This document shows positions 60,383-64,000 of a DNA stretch of 64,000 bases, piece by piece; the first letter of the stretch is position 1, and every line of letters starts with the position of its first letter. Source of the DNA: Chryseobacterium jejuense (GTDB taxonomy: Bacteria > Bacteroidota > Bacteroidia > Flavobacteriales > Weeksellaceae); assembly GCF_900100075.1 (NCBI RefSeq), contig NZ_FNEG01000002.1, positions 372,001-436,000 on the forward strand, read 5' to 3'. The notes under the pieces are model-generated. The model saw nothing but the letters and a program-made list of their open reading frames with translations. It made no database searches and had not been told where the DNA came from. The position numbers and the translations under genes were made by a program.

Positions 60383-61714
60383 ATGTATAGTTTTTCACCA
60401 AAATTAAAATCAACTTCTATCATACTTCTTGTTGTAGGTTTAGTTCTGTTTGGTATTGGTTTCTTTATGAACAAAGGACTTTCTACTGAGCAAATAGAAC
60501 ACATGATGGAAGCTGTTCACGCTTCTGGACATGATGCTCCTACACACTCAAGTGAAATGGTTGGACCGCAGGATCATGCTGCTCACTTAGAGCATGCTAC
60601 TATGCAAGTACACAACCAGCCGTTAGCATCGCTGCACTTTGTAGCTGTGTTCTTCTTTGGAGTAAGTTGTGCTGTATTGTTTTTTTACTGTATTCAGCAT
60701 GCTGCCCACGCTGGTTGGCCAATTATTATTACAAGAGTAATGGAAGCTATTGCTTCTTATATTCCTTACGGAGGTGCTATTCTGGTTATTATGATGATTT
60801 TAAACATCACTCACAATGGCCACCTATTCCACTGGATGGATCCGGAATTAACGAATCCTGAATCTGCACACTTTGACGTAATTTTATTCGAAAAGAAAAG
60901 ATTCTTAAACATACCTTTCTATGCTATCAGAACTATCATTTACGTAGTAGGTGCTTCTTTCTTCGCATGGAAACTTAAAGCTCAGTCTAAAAAAGTGGAT
61001 GATACTAAATCTAAAGTTGAGTATCAAATGCTTTACAGATGGGCAGTAGGATATATTGCATTCTTCGGATTTGCTTCTGCTGCTTGGGCTTGGGACTGGT
61101 TGATGTCTATTGACCCTCACTGGTATTCTACAATGTATATCTGGTATTCAATGGTTAGCTGCCTTTCAAGTGGTATTGCTGTTATCATCCTATTAAGTGT
61201 TTATCTTAAGAAAAATGGTTTCTTACCACAGTTCAATGACAACCACTTACACGATTTAGGAGTTTTCCTTTTCGCTACAAGTATGCTTTGGACATATACA
61301 TGGTTCGCTCAGTTCATGCTTTATTGGTATGCAAACGTTCCGGAAGAGGTTAACTACTTCTTCGGAAGATTCCAACACTACGGTACTACATTCTTACCAA
61401 TGCTGATTATTAACTTCTTATTACCACTATTGGTATTAGTAAGTAGCAGCATCAAGAGAAACTACAAAGTGGTTACCACAATGGCAGTAGTAGTTATCTT
61501 AGGACACCTTTTAGATTACTTCAACATGGTAATGCCGGGAACGGTAGGACCATTCTGGAACACTCCTGAAGTATTCTTGTTAATCCTAGGAGCAGTTCTA
61601 TTCGTAGCTGGACTATTTATGTTTACTGTACTTTCAGCTTTATCTAAACTGAAGTTGATTCCTACAGGAAACCCATACTTACACGAATCTGAAATTTATG
61701 AGTATCCTTTCTAA
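60383..61714 (+). CDS. actF: Alternative complex III subunit ActF, membrane protein
   Basis: A 443-residue polytopic protein of the second NrfD-like type. A His-rich segment follows the first membrane helix (residues 45-80, many His). Later segments include AWDWLMSIDPHWYSTMY and YFGRFQHYG. It pairs with ActC in the membrane. Last act gene; a terminator follows and no cytochrome oxidase gene is attached here. Confidence 0.92.
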   Translation: MYSFSPKLKSTSIILLVVGLVLFGIGFFMNKGLSTEQIEHMMEAVHASGHDAPTHSSEMVGPQDHAAHLEHATMQVHNQPLASLHFVAVFFFGVSCAVLFFYCIQHAAHAGWPIIITRVMEAIASYIPYGGAILVIMMILNITHNGHLFHWMDPELTNPESAHFDVILFEKKRFLNIPFYAIRTIIYVVGASFFAWKLKAQSKKVDDTKSKVEYQMLYRWAVGYIAFFGFASAAWAWDWLMSIDPHWYSTMYIWYSMVSCLSSGIAVIILLSVYLKKNGFLPQFNDNHLHDLGVFLFATSMLWTYTWFAQFMLYWYANVPEEVNYFFGRFQHYGTTFLPMLIINFLLPLLVLVSSSIKRNYKVVTTMAVVVILGHLLDYFNMVMPGTVGPFWNTPEVFLLILGAVLFVAGLFMFTVLSALSKLKLIPTGNPYLHESEIYEYPF

Positions 61715-61740
61715 GGACTTATCATAAAATGAAAATATAA

Positions 61741-61774
61741 AAGACTGATTGTTAAAACGATCAGTCTTTTTTTT
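61741..61774 (+). terminator. Terminator of the act operon
   Basis: Perfect 9-bp stem AAGACTGAT / ATCAGTCTT (61741-61749 / 61760-61768), then eight T. Confidence 0.92.
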
Positions 61775-61860
61775 ATACACAAACTTTAAGCAATCATTGC
61801 TATAATCATGTTCAGAAAAACAAATCAAAAAATAAAATCTACTATTAATAAAGGTTTTAG

Positions 61861-61868
61861 TAAATTTG
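61861..61868 (+). promoter_or_regulatory. -7 promoter element of the lipoprotein-apt unit
   Basis: TAAATTTG, 17 nt before the ATG at 61886. It lies inside the longer reading that would start at 61808, which is therefore rejected. Confidence 0.6.
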
Positions 61869-61885
61869 CAACAAACCAAATAAAA

Positions 61886-63091
61886 ATGAAAAAGTTTTCT
61901 TTTCTACTTGTTTTCAGTCTGTTGCTTTTTACAGCATGTAAGAAAGATCATGTAGATGCTACGAATACTAAAACGCTGCAGTCAAGTATCAATGATATGA
62001 CTTCCAGCCTACCTACCATTAAACAGATTAAGTTTAATGAAGCTCTTTATATCCTTAAGACATTTGGCGTGGAAGCTGATGGAGATGTAAATGAACTTAA
62101 AGCTCTTGGAAAACTGATTAACGGGAAAAAAGTTCCCGAGATTCTGACCCTTGCCGACGAAGTTGCACAGAAAAACGGAATTGAATGGGCCAGTACTAAT
62201 CCTCCTTCATTAGGTGAAATGAATATCTTCGGTGATGATAAAGCTAAAGAAAGCGATCCTAATGACGTAAAAGCAGGAGCATTATCTATTGTAACCAACC
62301 CAACAGGTGATGATGGAAATGGAGCACCTACAGCTATCCAAATCATTCCAAGATTAGTAGATGCTGCCGGAAAACCCGTATCATTTACAGGGGCTGGTTT
62401 GGAAGCTACACTAGAAGTTTTCAGCAATGGAGTAAGACTTTCAACAGCTAAAAATCTGATGCAGGATAACAACTTTAAAGGATTTAACCTTAAATTCTCT
62501 TCTATTCCTGCTTCAAAAGTCGTAGACAATAAAATTGATATCACCGTTTCTGTAAAAACAACGGCAAAGACATTCAAAATGTCTAAAATCGGATTGGATG
62601 TAAATGCAGCTGCCCTAAGAGTTCCTGCCGTTCCAAAAACAGATACAACAGCAGTGCCACAACAACCAAGTGCAGTAGTAGATCCGAATAATCCGGCCAC
62701 TACTACTCCACCAACAACTACAGAACCTGGTACAGCCACTCCTGCAACGCCAGCTGCTCCAAAACAGCCAACTGCAGATCCAAAAAGTATAGTAAGTAAA
62801 TTTCTAAGCAGCGTAAGTTCTCAGAACCTAAAAGCCGCTTATGATACATCCAATAACCCAAGCTGGGGAAGTTATGAATCTTTCTCAAACCCTAATTCAG
62901 GTTTTGGAGCTGTAAAAAATGTAAGTGTTAAAAACATTACCACAAGTGCAACTAATGCTAACGGGGCAAGTGTAAACGCTACTTATGATGTAACGGATAA
63001 AAATGGAAAGACTACTTCATTAAAAGTAACTTTCGGACTTAAAAATGTAAACGGAGACTGGAAAATTTCCAGCTATAAAATCAACCCATAA
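61886..63091 (+). CDS. Lipoprotein of unknown function
   Basis: A 401-residue lipoprotein: signal peptide with lipobox LFTAC (lipid on Cys18). The first 60 residues after it are helical, then a beta-rich region (residues about 110-250), a Pro/Thr/Ala-rich linker (about 255-305) and a C-terminal domain of about 95 residues (SIVSKFLSSVSSQNLKAAYD onwards) that resembles the small DUF4878/NTF2-like fold seen in secreted bacterial proteins (weak impression). It ends at the base before the apt ATG, so both are in one transcript. Confidence 0.7.
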   Translation: MKKFSFLLVFSLLLFTACKKDHVDATNTKTLQSSINDMTSSLPTIKQIKFNEALYILKTFGVEADGDVNELKALGKLINGKKVPEILTLADEVAQKNGIEWASTNPPSLGEMNIFGDDKAKESDPNDVKAGALSIVTNPTGDDGNGAPTAIQIIPRLVDAAGKPVSFTGAGLEATLEVFSNGVRLSTAKNLMQDNNFKGFNLKFSSIPASKVVDNKIDITVSVKTTAKTFKMSKIGLDVNAAALRVPAVPKTDTTAVPQQPSAVVDPNNPATTTPPTTTEPGTATPATPAAPKQPTADPKSIVSKFLSSVSSQNLKAAYDTSNNPSWGSYESFSNPNSGFGAVKNVSVKNITTSATNANGASVNATYDVTDKNGKTTSLKVTFGLKNVNGDWKISSYKINP

Positions 63092-63628
63092 ATGGCTTCA
63101 GCAGAACTAATCAAAAGACTAGAAGATACAATTGAAAATATTCCGGACTTTCCTATTCCAGGGATTCAGTTTAAGGATATTTCACCTATTTTTTTAGATC
63201 CAAAACTTTATGAAGATGTAATTACAGACCTTGCTGCCAAAAGTAAAGGGAAAGTAGATGCAGTATGTGGAATAGAAAGCCGTGGTTATCTTTTTGGAAT
63301 TGCGATTGCTGTAGCACTGGAGGTTCCTTTTATCTTAATCAGAAAAGCAGGAAAACTTCCTCCACCTGTCATTTCAGAAAAATATGATCTGGAATATGGA
63401 AGTGCCATTATTGAAACCCGTGAAGGGCAGATAAAACCTGGTCAAAGAGTTTTAATCCATGATGACCTACTGGCAACAGGAGGAACAACCGAAGCCGCAG
63501 CCAAGTTAGTAGAAAAACAAGGAGCAACTGTTTCTCAATTCAGTTTCCTGATTGGTTTAAAAGGACTGAACGGAGATGAAAAACTGAAAAAGTTCGGTGC
63601 AGAAGTCTACCACATTTTAGAATATTAA
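63092..63628 (+). CDS. apt: Adenine phosphoribosyltransferase
   Basis: A 178-residue enzyme that salvages adenine with PRPP to AMP. It starts with the typical LEDTIENIPDFPIPGIQFKD, has the GIESRGYLFGIAIA loop and the PRPP motif RVLIHDDLLATGGTTEAA. The ATG follows the stop of the lipoprotein gene without a gap. Confidence 0.97.
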   Translation: MASAELIKRLEDTIENIPDFPIPGIQFKDISPIFLDPKLYEDVITDLAAKSKGKVDAVCGIESRGYLFGIAIAVALEVPFILIRKAGKLPPPVISEKYDLEYGSAIIETREGQIKPGQRVLIHDDLLATGGTTEAAAKLVEKQGATVSQFSFLIGLKGLNGDEKLKKFGAEVYHILEY

Positions 63629-63647
63629 AATTCAGAATATCAAATAT

Positions 63648-63729
63648 GCTTCGGCTCCGCTCAGCATGACAATTACTAGAAAAACTCTAGGTTTAGAAAT
63701 GTCGCGCAGAGCAGAGTCGAAGCTTTTTT
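63648..63729 (+). terminator. Imperfect palindromic element and terminator after apt
   Basis: Arms GCTTCGGCTCCGCTC (63648-63662) and GAGCAGAGTCGAAGC (63709-63723) pair with two weak positions and enclose 46 nt; six T follow. From memory, units of this TTCGGCTCCGCTCAGC type are dispersed in Chryseobacterium genomes. Confidence 0.6.
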
Positions 63730-63782
63730 ATGATAAATAAGAACAAATTCTCAAGATTTAAATAATAATACTAATAAAGTAT

Positions 63783-63813
63783 TTTGTAAATCTCTAAGAA
63801 ACAATTAAATTTG
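63783..63813 (+). promoter_or_regulatory. Promoter of the last gene
   Basis: TTTG (63783-63786), exactly 19 nt, TAAATTTG (63806-63813): the textbook Bacteroidota consensus, 21 nt before the ATG at 63835. Confidence 0.8.
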
Positions 63814-63834
63814 CAATTCAATTTTTAAAAACTT

Positions 63835-64000
63835 ATGGCAAAATTGGGAAAGAATGCTCAGAATGAGCAAGAAGGTAAAGAAACGGTTGAGTTCTTCAAA
63901 GATCTTGACAGAGAGGCCTTAAACACTGAGAGATTTCTTGAAAAATATTCAAAACCTTTAGGGATTGTATTTGGAGTTTTAGTTTTAGGAGTTTTAGGAT
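63835..64000 (+). CDS. Membrane-anchored protein, probable TPR family (5' part)
   Basis: The open frame runs past the window end after 55 codons. It has a charged N-terminus (KLGKNAQNEQEGKETVEFFK) and a membrane segment from about residue 41 (PLGIVFGVLVLGVLG). This layout matches tetratricopeptide-repeat proteins of the YfgM type, but the repeats would lie beyond the window. Confidence 0.6.
   Translation, partial: MAKLGKNAQNEQEGKETVEFFKDLDREALNTERFLEKYSKPLGIVFGVLVLGVLG

Noticed and set aside
1..64000. tRNA and rRNA genes
   Set aside because: I looked through the intergenic regions and saw no cloverleaf or TTCGAATC-type T-loop; a tRNAscan run would settle it.

Overview
The window is AT-rich chromosomal DNA from a member of the Bacteroidota, most likely Chryseobacterium or a close relative in the Flavobacteriales. 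The basis is a GldH gliding lipoprotein, a type IX secretion C-terminal sorting domain, a complete alternative complex III (act) cluster, a type III glutamine synthetase, and many promoters of the Bacteroidota form TAnnTTTG. The genus is an inference. I found no tRNA, rRNA, insertion sequence, integrase or CRISPR array.

Positions 1-15000 are the accessory part. A partial umuC and a CPA1 antiporter are followed by an island (2.7-14.8 kb): an M15 endolysin-like peptidase, a patatin phospholipase, a very acidic 56-residue protein, two tail-fibre-like proteins that share an N-terminus, an unrecognised 1260-residue protein, an 824-residue protein ending in a WHH nuclease toxin domain, its SUKH immunity gene, and a WYL-domain regulator. 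Six promoters in this stretch share one 36-nt architecture: a 17-nt dyad CGWCA-N5-TGWCG, 11 nt, then TAnnTTTG. One lies in front of the WYL gene itself. The layout resembles the PafBC-type WYL activator promoters of actinobacteria (recalled as TTGTC, 12 nt, TA). I propose a WYL-controlled, possibly DNA-damage-induced effector island. This is the main candidate for a new system.

Positions 14.9-27.7 kb carry a TonB-C-like secreted protein, tadA, three tandem double-glycine-leader Cys-rich peptides, a GNAT acetyltransferase, a divergent type III pantothenate kinase homologue, an M1 peptidase, a DinB-family protein, a DUF6909-like protein, glutamine synthetase III, an NlpC/P60 lipoprotein and a pentapeptide-repeat protein.

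Positions 27.7-53.1 kb are core genes: the rod-shape operon mreBCD-mrdA-rodA (minus strand), heme synthesis hemA-hemC-hemD-hemE, sufS, prs-rplY, a FadL-type porin with an SGNH lipoprotein, ricT-gldH-PBP1A, selO, a T9SS-exported protein, a multi-spanning membrane protein and a SPOR protein. Positions 53.3-61.7 kb encode the six subunits ActA-F, which oxidise menaquinol and pass electrons to cytochrome c or oxidase. The window ends with a lipoprotein, apt and the start of a membrane-anchored protein.
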